Below, in pieces: positions 33,197-39,809 of a stretch of 39,990 bases of DNA. Position 1 is the first letter of the stretch. Every line of letters starts with the position of its first letter. The DNA is taken from the NCBI GenBank assembly GCA_020026335.1, contig JAHHQO010000018.1:1-39990 (forward strand), written 5' to 3'. The stretch comes from Alistipes sp. GTDB taxonomy: Bacteria; Bacteroidota; Bacteroidia; Bacteroidales; Rikenellaceae. Under the pieces are notes generated by a model that did not search any database, was not told the origin of the DNA, and was given only the letters and a program-made list of their open reading frames with translations. The position numbers and the translations under genes were made by a program.

Positions 33197-33598
33197 ATGG
33201 GACAACGAATTGTTTTTGCCAATGAAGACCTTTGCAATCATGTGAAGGCATTTGAGGAGTTGGGATTTATTTCATGGACGATGAAACGCGTAAGATTTGA
33301 GGTCGGAGATATTATCTACGTCTTCCTTTCAAAAGAGAATGGTGTGAAGTCCGACCAAAGAAGTATCCGCTATAAGGCGGTTGTTGAGAAGTGTGACCTT
33401 GACCGCGAGGACGGAAAGTATTGGGGAATACAAGCTCCGCGAGACAAAACCTATCGTCTTCGACTGTTGGAGTATTATGACGGGGATAAACTGACGGAAG
33501 CGCACTTGAGAGAACATGGCTTCAAGGGTGGAAGAAGTCTCCAGCGCCCGATGAAGAATAATCCCCAGTTGTTTGCCTATATCAATTCCGTGTTTTAA
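33197..33598 (+). CDS. EVE/PUA-like domain protein (orphan)
   Basis: A 133-aa protein from the ATG at 33197 (an in-frame TTG lies at 33191). It opens with RIVFANEDLCNHVKAFEELGFISWTMKRVRFEVGDIIYVFLSKENGV, then SIRYKAVVEKCD, YRLRLLEYYDGDKLTEAHLREHGFKG and QRPMKNNPQLFAYI. The W..., VGDIIYVF and lane-like turns fit EVE/PUA-type modified-base readers, which are often fused to or placed beside restriction enzymes. No methyltransferase or nuclease is adjacent. Its base composition is more AT-rich than its neighbours, a sign of recent acquisition. A weak TATCTTTA lies at 33159-33166. Function unproven. Confidence 0.6.
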   Translation: MGQRIVFANEDLCNHVKAFEELGFISWTMKRVRFEVGDIIYVFLSKENGVKSDQRSIRYKAVVEKCDLDREDGKYWGIQAPRDKTYRLRLLEYYDGDKLTEAHLREHGFKGGRSLQRPMKNNPQLFAYINSVF

Positions 33599-33637
33599 TG
33601 AGGCGCGAGGGGATATATATAATATAGGTATAAAATA

Positions 33638-33664
33638 AAAGGCTATCCTTTGGGGATAGCCTTT
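33638..33664. terminator. Bidirectional terminator between EVE-like gene and rpsT
   Basis: AAAGGCTATCC/GGGATAGCCTTT arms with a TTTG-type loop, flanked by A and T runs; it lies between converging genes. Confidence 0.85.
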
Positions 33665-33686
33665 CTTATCTTGTCGTCTAAGAGAA

Positions 33687-33938
33687 TTAGAGCGAGTTAA
33701 CGTGCAACTGAACCGAGCTCTTGAGGTTAGCTACCTTGTTCTTGTGCATGATGTTGTGCTTGCCCAGCTTGTCGAGCATAGCTGCTACCTTGGGAAGCAG
33801 AGCCTCTGCTGCGCTCTTCTCGGTCGATGCGCGCAATGCCTTAACGGCGTTACGAGCGGTCTTGTGCATCAGACGGTTGTGTGCTCTCTTAACTGCAGTC
33901 TGACGAATTCTCTTCTCTGATGACTTATGGTTTGCCAT
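33687..33938 (-). CDS. rpsT: 30S ribosomal protein S20
   Basis: An 83-aa basic helical protein of the small subunit. MANHKSSEKRIRQTAVKRAHNRLMHKTARNAVKAL and HKNKVANLKSSVQLHVN are the family pattern. Length matches. It stands alone. No consensus promoter is recognised in the AT-rich leader. Confidence 0.97.
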   Translation of the reverse strand: MANHKSSEKRIRQTAVKRAHNRLMHKTARNAVKALRASTEKSAAEALLPKVAAMLDKLGKHNIMHKNKVANLKSSVQLHVNSL

Positions 33939-34346
33939 AATCTTCTTAAATTTTTATATTTTACTTTTTGTTAAATCTGGTTTTGCGATATTCACCGCAT
34001 TTCGGTACGTGTAGTGTACCACTCTGTTTGACAGCCGTGGCTGCTTTCGGATAGATTATTGAAAATCCGCTCCTCGAAGTTTGTAAACCGTCCGTCACCA
34101 AATTTGAAAATACGCGGTGGGTGTCATACAAAAAAGGAGTCTTGCAACCCCTCCTCTCTGCCGTAAGCGGTCGGTGCAATCTCTGCCCTCCCTCTCTTTT
34201 TGCACTTTCCTCAGTTACTTCGTTTTCCCGGTTACCTTGTTCCTCAGTCTCCTGTCTCCCAAGTCTCCCGCTCCTCAGTTCCTGTCTTAAGTGTCGGCTC
34301 TTGTCTTGCTGACGCCCTGTACGAAATCTTCGCACCCGGTGCCGAT
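33939..34346. repeat. Gene-free stretch with a pyrimidine-rich imperfect repeat
   Basis: No gene is supported in about 400 bp. From about 34190 to 34300 the plus strand is strongly C/T-rich, with CCTCAGT recurring three times (near 34209, 34242 and 34272) together with CTGTCT words. The minus-strand frame translates to charged low-complexity text and is not a protein. Confidence 0.45.
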
Positions 34347-34421
34347 TGGTAGCCCATAGCAGAATCGAACTGCTCTTTCAAGAATGAAAATCTTGCGTCC
34401 TAACCGATAGACGAATGGGCC
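34347..34421 (-). tRNA. tRNA-Glu (anticodon TTC)
   Basis: The minus strand starts GGCCCATTCGTCTATCGG. The anticodon loop TTTTCAT carries TTC between CAAGA and TCTTG. The T arm AGCAG/CTGCT and acceptor pairing are complete with a G1-T72 wobble. ACCA is encoded at the 3' end (34350-34347). Confidence 0.97.
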
Positions 34422-34463
34422 AATACCACTATTGTAAGTCGCTGTTGATTTACTTTAGCGGTG

Positions 34464-34494
34464 CAAAGGTAAATAAAAAATGTAGGTTTCCAAA
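34464..34494 (-). promoter_or_regulatory. tRNA-Glu promoter
   Basis: TTTG (34494-34491), 19 nt, TACCTTTG (34471-34464); the precursor would start about 37 nt before the tRNA. Confidence 0.8.
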
Positions 34495-34511
34495 AAAAAA
34501 CAGAAAAAAAG

Positions 34512-35285
34512 TTAAATATCGGACTTTTTTTCGAGTCGCACCCCCTTGGTCTCGGGGTCGAAACGGATGCCTGCCTCGGTGAAAAGGCGGTCGATAAGCC
34601 CCCGGGAGATGAGTTGCGAGGCGGTGTCGTTGTGGAGTCGGGGCGTGTCGATGAGCATCACCGAGTCGCAGAGCGTGAGGGCGATGTCCATGTCGTGGGT
34701 CGAGAACAGAACGCATTTGTGCTCCTCGTGTGCCAGGCGCGAGAGCAGGAGGGCGAGCGAGTAACGGTTCGGCAGGTCGAGAAAGGCGGTCGGCTCGTCG
34801 AGCAGAATGATGGGGGTATCCTGCGCCAGGGCACGGGCAATCATCACACGCTGGCACTCGCCGTCGGACATGGCGTCCATGGTCTTGTGTGCAAAGGAGG
34901 ACATACCTACCACATTGAGGGCGTGGTGCACAATCTCGCGGTCGATGTCTTGCAGACGGCCTATCCAGTTGGTGTAGGGCGCGCGTCCCAGGGCAACGAC
35001 ATCCTCACACGTGAGGTTGGGAATACGCACCTTCTCGGTGGTAACGAAGGCGATGATTTTGGCACGCTCGTCGGCAGGTATCTGGGTGAGGGGACGACCG
35101 CAGAGGAGAATCTCTCCGTCGTGGTATCTGCCCAGCCCGGCTATGGCACGCAGGAGGGTGCTCTTGCCCGTGCCGTTGCGGCCGATGAGCGCCGTGAGCG
35201 AACTCTCGGGCAGGGAGGTGGAGACGCGGTCGAGGAGGGTGCGTGTGCCGTAGGAGATGGTGATATTTTTTAATTGTATGCTCAT
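34512..35285 (-). CDS. ABC transporter ATP-binding protein, FecE/BtuD type
   Basis: A 257-aa cytoplasmic ATPase driving uptake of an iron chelate, haem or cobalamin. Walker A GRNGTGKST is at 36-44, the Q loop region is VTTEKVRIPNLT, Walker B is PIILLDEPT, and the switch is STHD. The signature is MSDGECQRVMIARAL, an SDGEC variant of LSGGQ. Its ATG overlaps the permease TGA by four bases (ATGA), indicating translational coupling. No binding protein or TonB receptor is in the window, so the cargo cannot be given. Confidence 0.93.
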   Translation of the reverse strand: MSIQLKNITISYGTRTLLDRVSTSLPESSLTALIGRNGTGKSTLLRAIAGLGRYHDGEILLCGRPLTQIPADERAKIIAFVTTEKVRIPNLTCEDVVALGRAPYTNWIGRLQDIDREIVHHALNVVGMSSFAHKTMDAMSDGECQRVMIARALAQDTPIILLDEPTAFLDLPNRYSLALLLSRLAHEEHKCVLFSTHDMDIALTLCDSVMLIDTPRLHNDTASQLISRGLIDRLFTEAGIRFDPETKGVRLEKKSDI

Positions 35286-36286
35286 GAGAAGAATTTATGG
35301 TTGCGGATGACTACCAGAATGACAACGGGAATACCCAACAGGGCGGTGATGGTGTTCACGGGCAGCACCAGCAGTTTGGAGATAAGGTCGCAAATCAACA
35401 GCAGCGAAGCACCCGTGAGCATGGCTCCCGGCACGAGAATGCGGTGGTCGGCACTGCGGAAGAGAAGTCGCGTGAGGTGGGGCACGGCGATGCCGATGAA
35501 ACCCACGGGACCGCAAAAGGCGGTGATGGTACCTGCCAGCAGGACGGTGGAGAGAAAGAGCCACATACGTGTGCGGCGGATGTCGAGTCCCGATGTGCGG
35601 GCGTAGTTCTCACCCAGCAGCAGGAGGTTGAGGGGCTTGATAAGTACTACCGAGAGCACCAGACCCGACAGAATGACGGGCAGAACAATCCACAGCTGGG
35701 AGGAGGTGACATCACCCAGCGAACCCATCGTCCATACCACGAAGGATTTGAGCGATGCCTCGCTGGAGAGGTATTGCAGGATTTCGACCACGGCACTGAT
35801 GCCCGAGCCGAGCATCATACCTAATATAAGTATCACCATGATGTCCTTGATGTGTCGGCTCACGATCATGACCAAGGCGAGCACCAGGGCCGCACCCGTC
35901 CATGCCGCACCCGTGATGCCGAGCGACTGAACGAACGAATGTGCCTGCACACCCAGCAGGGGCGCACCGAGGAGAAAGAGGGCGACACCGAGCGAAGCAC
36001 CCGAACTGACACCTAATATATAAGGGCCTGCCAGAGGATTGCGGAACAGGGTCTGCATCTGGAGACCGCTTGCCGAGAGTGCGGCACCTGCCAGGAGTGC
36101 CATGACGGATTTCAGCAGGCGGATGTTGAGGATAATATCGCGCGAGGTGGAGGCATCATCGCCACTCAGCAACGCGCTGCACACCTCCCCGAAAGGAATT
36201 TTGACCGAGCCTACCGAGAGGTCGAGCAGGAAGAGCAGGAGGGTGAGCAGGCTCAGCAGTATGAAAAAGAGGGTCGAACGGGACAT
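35282..36286 (-). CDS. FecCD-family permease
   Basis: A 334-aa inner-membrane permease with about ten helices. Family motifs are LRLLKSVMALLAGAALSASGLQMQTLFRNPLAGPYILGVSSGASLG (Arg then GAALSxSG), GLDIRRTRM, GPVGFIGIAVPHLTRLL and the closing LLGIPVVILVV. The usual RLPR entry motif reads IRLLKS here. A leader of about 100 nt with a strong long-range stem precedes it. It is the first gene of the transporter pair; a substrate-binding protein must be supplied from elsewhere. Confidence 0.94.
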   Translation of the reverse strand: MSRSTLFFILLSLLTLLLFLLDLSVGSVKIPFGEVCSALLSGDDASTSRDIILNIRLLKSVMALLAGAALSASGLQMQTLFRNPLAGPYILGVSSGASLGVALFLLGAPLLGVQAHSFVQSLGITGAAWTGAALVLALVMIVSRHIKDIMVILILGMMLGSGISAVVEILQYLSSEASLKSFVVWTMGSLGDVTSSQLWIVLPVILSGLVLSVVLIKPLNLLLLGENYARTSGLDIRRTRMWLFLSTVLLAGTITAFCGPVGFIGIAVPHLTRLLFRSADHRILVPGAMLTGASLLLICDLISKLLVLPVNTITALLGIPVVILVVIRNHKFFS

Positions 36287-36402
36287 TTCTTAAAAAATTT
36301 TCAGACATCGGTTCTTCGGCGAAACATACCACATAGTGTTGTGTATCGGCGTTTTGTGGGGCTGTTGCGTGTGAAAACCGATGTCGGTGAAAGACAAAAT
36401 TA
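36287..36402 (-). promoter_or_regulatory. FecCD permease promoter and structured leader
   Basis: A -7 box TAATTTTG lies at 36402-36395; no TTTG is found at the proper distance. The leader begins with GACATCGGTT (36385-36376) followed by TTC. It ends with GAAG and AACCGATGTC (36313-36304), giving a stem of about 13 bp with one bulge. Inside is an ATAC.ACA/TGT.GTAT hairpin. After the stem comes TGAAAATTTTTT, right at the start codon. This is a riboswitch- or attenuator-like layout without a known match. Confidence 0.5.
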
Positions 36403-36423
36403 GAAAAAAAATTGCAAAAAGTA

Positions 36424-36453
36424 TTGGATTGTAAAAAAAACGTAGTATATTTG
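36424..36453 (+). promoter_or_regulatory. Promoter of the first tRNA-Pro gene
   Basis: TTG (36424-36426), 19 nt, TATATTTG (36446-36453). The 55-nt 5' leader contains a hairpin with AACCC/GGGTT and GCATC/GATGC and a GCAA tetraloop (36472-36500). Confidence 0.75.
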
Positions 36454-36512
36454 CAACCGCAATTGAGAGATAACCCAATGAGCATCGCAAGATGCGGGTT
36501 GCTTTCGGGAAT

Positions 36513-36587
36513 CGGGGCGTAGCTCAGTCCGGTTAGAGTACACGTCTGGGGGGCGTGTGGTCGCTGGTTCGAATCCAGTCACCCCGA
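36513..36587 (+). tRNA. tRNA-Pro (anticodon GGG), copy 1
   Basis: CGGGGCGTAGCTCAG opens the gene. The anticodon arm CACGT/GCGTG holds the loop CTGGGGG with anticodon GGG. The T loop is TTCGAAT. CCA is not encoded (the sequence continues ACAT). The acceptor has a C6-A67 mismatch, also seen in the second copy. Confidence 0.95.
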
Positions 36588-36593
36588 CATTTG

Positions 36594-36628
36594 AGGCTTG
36601 ATAATCAGTGATTATTGAGCCTTTTTTA
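36594..36628 (+). terminator. Terminator of tRNA-Pro copy 1
   Basis: AGGCTTGATAATCA pairs with TGATTATTGAGCCT (two wobble pairs) and a T6 run follows. Confidence 0.85.
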
Positions 36629-36638
36629 TCCTTGGTTT

Positions 36639-36790
36639 GTTGCATAACAGTTGTGTGTAGTCTATAAGAAAAGTATGGTTGCACCCGCCGGGAGTATCGG
36701 TATATGGGATTAGGTAAGTTTTTGGAATGTAGTAGAGTTCCGATAATCCTGATGCGTAAAATCAGCTTTAACTTATGCAACTTTTTTCTA
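36639..36790 (+). other. Possible small RNA region between the tRNA-Pro copies
   Basis: GTTGCATAA (36639-36647) and TTATGCAAC (36773-36781) are perfect inverted arms around 125 nt and the second is followed by T6. A TATCCTTG, one change from the -7 consensus, lies at 36627-36634. No protein frame is convincing. It may be a short structured RNA, but evidence is thin. Confidence 0.3.
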
Positions 36791-36791
36791 T

Positions 36792-36827
36792 AAAAGGTCA
36801 TCGCCGTGTGGAGGTGACCTTTTTTTA
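36792..36827 (+). terminator. Terminator-like hairpin
   Basis: AAAGGTCA and TGACCTTT arms with a loop of about 14 nt, then T7. It lies downstream of the small-RNA candidate. The 200 bp after it have no gene and contain CTGCCGATAGGGGT at 36876-36889, also present near 26708. Confidence 0.6.
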
Positions 36828-37032
36828 TCCCTATTGCACGGCGTGTGTTGTCGGTGCGTTCGGGCGGTGGCGACTGCCGATAGGGGTGTCTGATGTCGAT
36901 TTGTGCGAAGTGTGGACGGTAGCTGTTGCCGTTCTTTTGCGCGGAATGAGGGTGTGGGACGAAAATTTACCGCTTCAACAACTTGTCGGATAGGAGATTG
37001 CAGGCACGGAGGAAATAAAGTGTGAAAAAATA

Positions 37033-37063
37033 TTTGTCGATTAAAAATAAAGCATTATCTTTG
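37033..37063 (+). promoter_or_regulatory. Promoter of the second tRNA-Pro gene
   Basis: TTTG (37033-37036), 19 nt, TATCTTTG (37056-37063); the tRNA starts 12 nt after the box. Confidence 0.82.
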
Positions 37064-37074
37064 CAGTCGCAAAT

Positions 37075-37149
37075 CGGGGCGTAGCTCAGTCCGGTTAGAG
37101 TACACGTCTGGGGGGCGTGTGGTCGCTGGTTCGAATCCAGTCACCCCGA
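37075..37149 (+). tRNA. tRNA-Pro (anticodon GGG), copy 2
   Basis: Identical over all 75 bases to the copy at 36513, including the C6-A67 acceptor mismatch and no encoded CCA. The exact match extends to 78 bp (36511-36588 and 37073-37150). Confidence 0.95.
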
Positions 37150-37154
37150 CTAAA

Positions 37155-37196
37155 AAAAAGGCTTGACAATCTTTTGATTGTCGAGCCTTTTTTTTT
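37155..37196 (+). terminator. Terminator of tRNA-Pro copy 2
   Basis: AAGGCTTGACAATC pairs with GATTGTCGAGCCTT around TTTT and runs into T9. Sequence is related to the copy 1 terminator. Confidence 0.9.
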
Positions 37197-37413
37197 GTCT
37201 CCCGCTGAAAAGGGTGTCGTTTGCCCGGCCTGTCGTGTCGGGTGTTTTGTTTCCTGCCACACGGTAATTTATCCCATCACAAGAAACAGCATATCTGTTC
37301 CGCCACGGGCGGAAGAAAATCCTCCACCGCGACAATTGCATCGACCATCGGAAATGAAAAGGAATTTTTCGTGGCTGAACTTTGCCACTGTTGCGACCTT
37401 TGAGAAAAGGCAC

Positions 37414-37443
37414 AAAAAAAGGAGAACCCTGTCGATTCTCCTT
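37414..37443 (-). terminator. tRNA-His terminator
   Basis: AAGGAGAA/TTCTCCTT arms with an eight-to-nine base loop and a T7 run on the minus strand, directly after the tRNA. The 215 bp to the tRNA-Pro terminator show no gene. Confidence 0.82.
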
Positions 37444-37444
37444 G

Positions 37445-37522
<78 letters not shown>

Positions 37523-37563
37523 ATCTGGAAGACTTTGTTTCGTTGTTTCTGTCTTACGGGGTG

Positions 37564-37595
37564 CAAATATATAGCACTTTTGAATATCCTCCAAA
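37564..37595 (-). promoter_or_regulatory. tRNA-His promoter
   Basis: TTTG (37595-37592), 20 nt, TATATTTG (37571-37564), a full consensus match. Confidence 0.82.
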
Positions 37596-37631
37596 TATTT
37601 TGCGAAAAAAAATCAAAAAAAATGAAAATAT

Positions 37632-37681
37632 GACATTTTGGCAGTCTTCGGAGTGCGTTTTGTCACGATTTACTGCCAAAA
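37632..37681 (+). promoter_or_regulatory. groESL upstream inverted repeat (candidate operator)
   Basis: TTTTGGCAGT (37636-37645) and ACTGCCAAAA (37672-37681) are perfect inverted arms with 26 nt between. The left arm extends to GACATTTTGGC (37632-37642), which occurs inverted upstream of clpB (1282-1292). No CIRCE element and no TAnnTTTG box are found before groES. Confidence 0.55.
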
Positions 37682-37780
37682 TCAGACTGGCACATCTATT
37701 GATGTAGTCTCTATCGCCAGCCGACATAAGACCGACTGACACGGAAACAAGATTTAATAATAAACTAAAATATTACAACT

Positions 37781-38050
37781 ATGAATGTAAAACCGTTATC
37801 GGATCGTGTATTGATCCTTCCCAATCCTGCGGAAGAGAAGACTGCAGGTGGATTGATTATTCCCGACACAGCAAAAGAGCGTCCTCTGGAGGGCAAAGTC
37901 GTGGCAGTAGGACCCGGTACTTCTGATGTTAAGATGGAGGTGAAGGTCGGTGACCAGGTACTCTATGGCAAGTATTGCGGTCAGGAGATTTCTGTCGAGG
38001 GTGTGGATTACCTCATCATGAAGCAGAGCGACATTTTGGCAATTATCTAA
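37781..38050 (+). CDS. groES: Co-chaperonin GroES
   Basis: The lid of the GroEL chamber. 89 aa, MNVKPLSDRVLILPNPAEEKTAGGLIIPDTAKERPLEGKVVAVGPG, with the mobile loop at about 17-33 that docks onto GroEL, then VLYGKYCGQEISVEGVDYLIMKQSDILAII. Slightly shorter than the usual 95 aa, as in other Bacteroidetes. groEL begins 26 bp downstream, one operon. Confidence 0.98.
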   Translation: MNVKPLSDRVLILPNPAEEKTAGGLIIPDTAKERPLEGKVVAVGPGTSDVKMEVKVGDQVLYGKYCGQEISVEGVDYLIMKQSDILAII

Positions 38051-38076
38051 TTCTATCAACTTAAGATTCTACAACA

Positions 38077-39708
38077 ATGGCAAAAGATATCAAATATAAC
38101 GTAGAGGCACGCGAGCTCCTCAAGGAGGGTGTCGATGCCCTTTCGAATGCAGTGAAAGTCACCCTCGGCCCCAAGGGTCGCAATGTGATTATCGACAAGA
38201 AATTCGGTGCTCCCCACATCACCAAGGACGGTGTGTCGGTAGCCAAGGAAGTGGAGTTGGAAGACCCCTTTGCCAACATGGGCGCACAGATGGTCAAGGA
38301 GGTTGCCTCGAAGACCAACGACGATGCCGGTGACGGTACTACCACTGCTACCGTTTTGGCACAGTCGATTATCGGTGTGGGTTTGAAGAACGTCACCGCA
38401 GGTGCCAACCCCATGGATTTGAAGCGCGGTATCGACAAGGCCGTATCGACCGTTGTCGCTTCGCTGCGTGAGCAGAGCCAGGAGGTCGGTTCCGACTTCG
38501 GCAAGATTGAGCAGGTGGCTACCATCTCGGCCAACAACGACGAGAACATCGGTAAGCTCATCGCTCAGGCTATGGAGAAGGTCAACAAGGAGGGTGTCAT
38601 CACCGTCGAGGAGGCCAAGGGTACCGAGACCCACGTTGAGGTGGTTGAGGGTATGCAGTTCGACCGTGGTTATATCTCGGCTTACTTCATCACCGACACC
38701 GAGAAGATGGAGGCTCAGCTCGACAAACCCTACGTGCTGATTACCGATAAGAAGATTTCGACCATGAAGGAGCTGATGGGCGTTTTGGAGCCCGTGGCAC
38801 AGAGTGGCCGTTCGTTGCTCATCATCGCCGAGGATGTCGATGGCGAGGCACTGTCGGCTCTCGTTGTCAACAAGCTGCGCGGTACATTGAAGATTGCTGC
38901 CTGCAAGGCTCCCGGATTTGGTGACCGCCGCAAGGAGATGTTGGAGGATATCGCCGTATTGACCGGTGCCACCGTCATCTCTTCGGATAAGGGTATGAAG
39001 ATGGAGGATGCCACCATCGAGATGTTGGGTAGTGCCGACAAGGTAACCTTGAACAAGGAGAACACCACCATCGTTGACGGTGCAGGTAACAAGGAGAATA
39101 TCGCTGCACGTGTTGCACAGATTCGTGCTTCCATCGAGAAGGCTACTTCGGACTACGATCGCGAGAAGCAGCAGGAGCGTCTGGCCAAGTTGGCAGGCGG
39201 TGTTGCCGTTCTCTACGTGGGTGCCGCTACCGAGGTGGAGATGAAGGAGAAGAAAGACCGCGTAGACGATGCACTGGCCGCTACCCGTGCAGCTGTCGAG
39301 GAAGGTATCGTTCCCGGTGGTGGTGTGGCTTACATCCGCGCTACCAAGGCACTCGAGGATTTGAAGGGTGCCAACGAGGACCAGACTACCGGTATCCGCA
39401 TCGTAAAGCGCGCCATCGAGGAGCCTTTGCGTCAGATTGTAAAGAATGCAGGTGGTGAGGGTTCGGTTGTTGTGAACAAGGTTCGCGAGAGCGAGGGTGC
39501 CTTTGGTTACAATGCCCGTGACGACAAGTATGAGGATTTGCTCAAGGCCGGTATCATCGATCCTACCAAGGTATCGCGTGTGGCTTTGGAGAATGCAGCA
39601 TCTATCGCTTCGATGTTCCTGACCACCGAGTGTGTGTTGGCCGAGAAGAAGTCGGAGCAGCCCGCAATGCCTGCAATGCCCGCAGGCGGTATGGGCGGTA
39701 TGATGTAA
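38077..39708 (+). CDS. groEL: Chaperonin GroEL
   Basis: The 60-kDa chaperonin, 543 aa. It has LGPKGRNVIIDKKFGAP, the ATP site DAGDGTTTATVLAQSI (from about 83), EGMQFDRGYISAYF, AVLTGATVIS and GGGVAYIRA in the equatorial return. It ends in a short Gly/Met tail (MPAGGMGGMM). All parts are intact. It is followed by a strong terminator. Confidence 0.99.
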   Translation: MAKDIKYNVEARELLKEGVDALSNAVKVTLGPKGRNVIIDKKFGAPHITKDGVSVAKEVELEDPFANMGAQMVKEVASKTNDDAGDGTTTATVLAQSIIGVGLKNVTAGANPMDLKRGIDKAVSTVVASLREQSQEVGSDFGKIEQVATISANNDENIGKLIAQAMEKVNKEGVITVEEAKGTETHVEVVEGMQFDRGYISAYFITDTEKMEAQLDKPYVLITDKKISTMKELMGVLEPVAQSGRSLLIIAEDVDGEALSALVVNKLRGTLKIAACKAPGFGDRRKEMLEDIAVLTGATVISSDKGMKMEDATIEMLGSADKVTLNKENTTIVDGAGNKENIAARVAQIRASIEKATSDYDREKQQERLAKLAGGVAVLYVGAATEVEMKEKKDRVDDALAATRAAVEEGIVPGGGVAYIRATKALEDLKGANEDQTTGIRIVKRAIEEPLRQIVKNAGGEGSVVVNKVRESEGAFGYNARDDKYEDLLKAGIIDPTKVSRVALENAASIASMFLTTECVLAEKKSEQPAMPAMPAGGMGGMM

Positions 39709-39742
39709 CCGATAATTTTTTCTCATAATAAATTTACAGAGG

Positions 39743-39782
39743 CGTGTGGCTGGACTTCGGTTCGGCCACACGTTTTTTTTTG
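39743..39782 (+). terminator. groESL terminator
   Basis: CGTGTGGC/GCCACACG arms extend inward through GGAC/GTTC to a C(TTCG)G tetraloop, giving a stem of about 13 bp, then T9. Confidence 0.93.
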
Positions 39783-39809
39783 TGCGTGGGGGACACCCAC
39801 TACCCAAAG

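Noticed and set aside
33961..34335. 124-aa minus-strand frame rich in Arg, Glu and Gly
   Set aside because: It lies on the purine-rich repeat tract, has low-complexity text and no family features.
36400..36801. 133-aa minus-strand frame containing GVTGFEPATTRPPDVY
   Set aside because: This is the antisense translation of tRNA-Pro, a well-known false protein; it also covers promoter and terminator sequence.
37652..37657. GAGTGC near groES as a CIRCE half-site
   Set aside because: No TTAGCACTC partner at nine-base spacing; the nearest AGCACT lies about 75 bp away inside the tRNA-His promoter.
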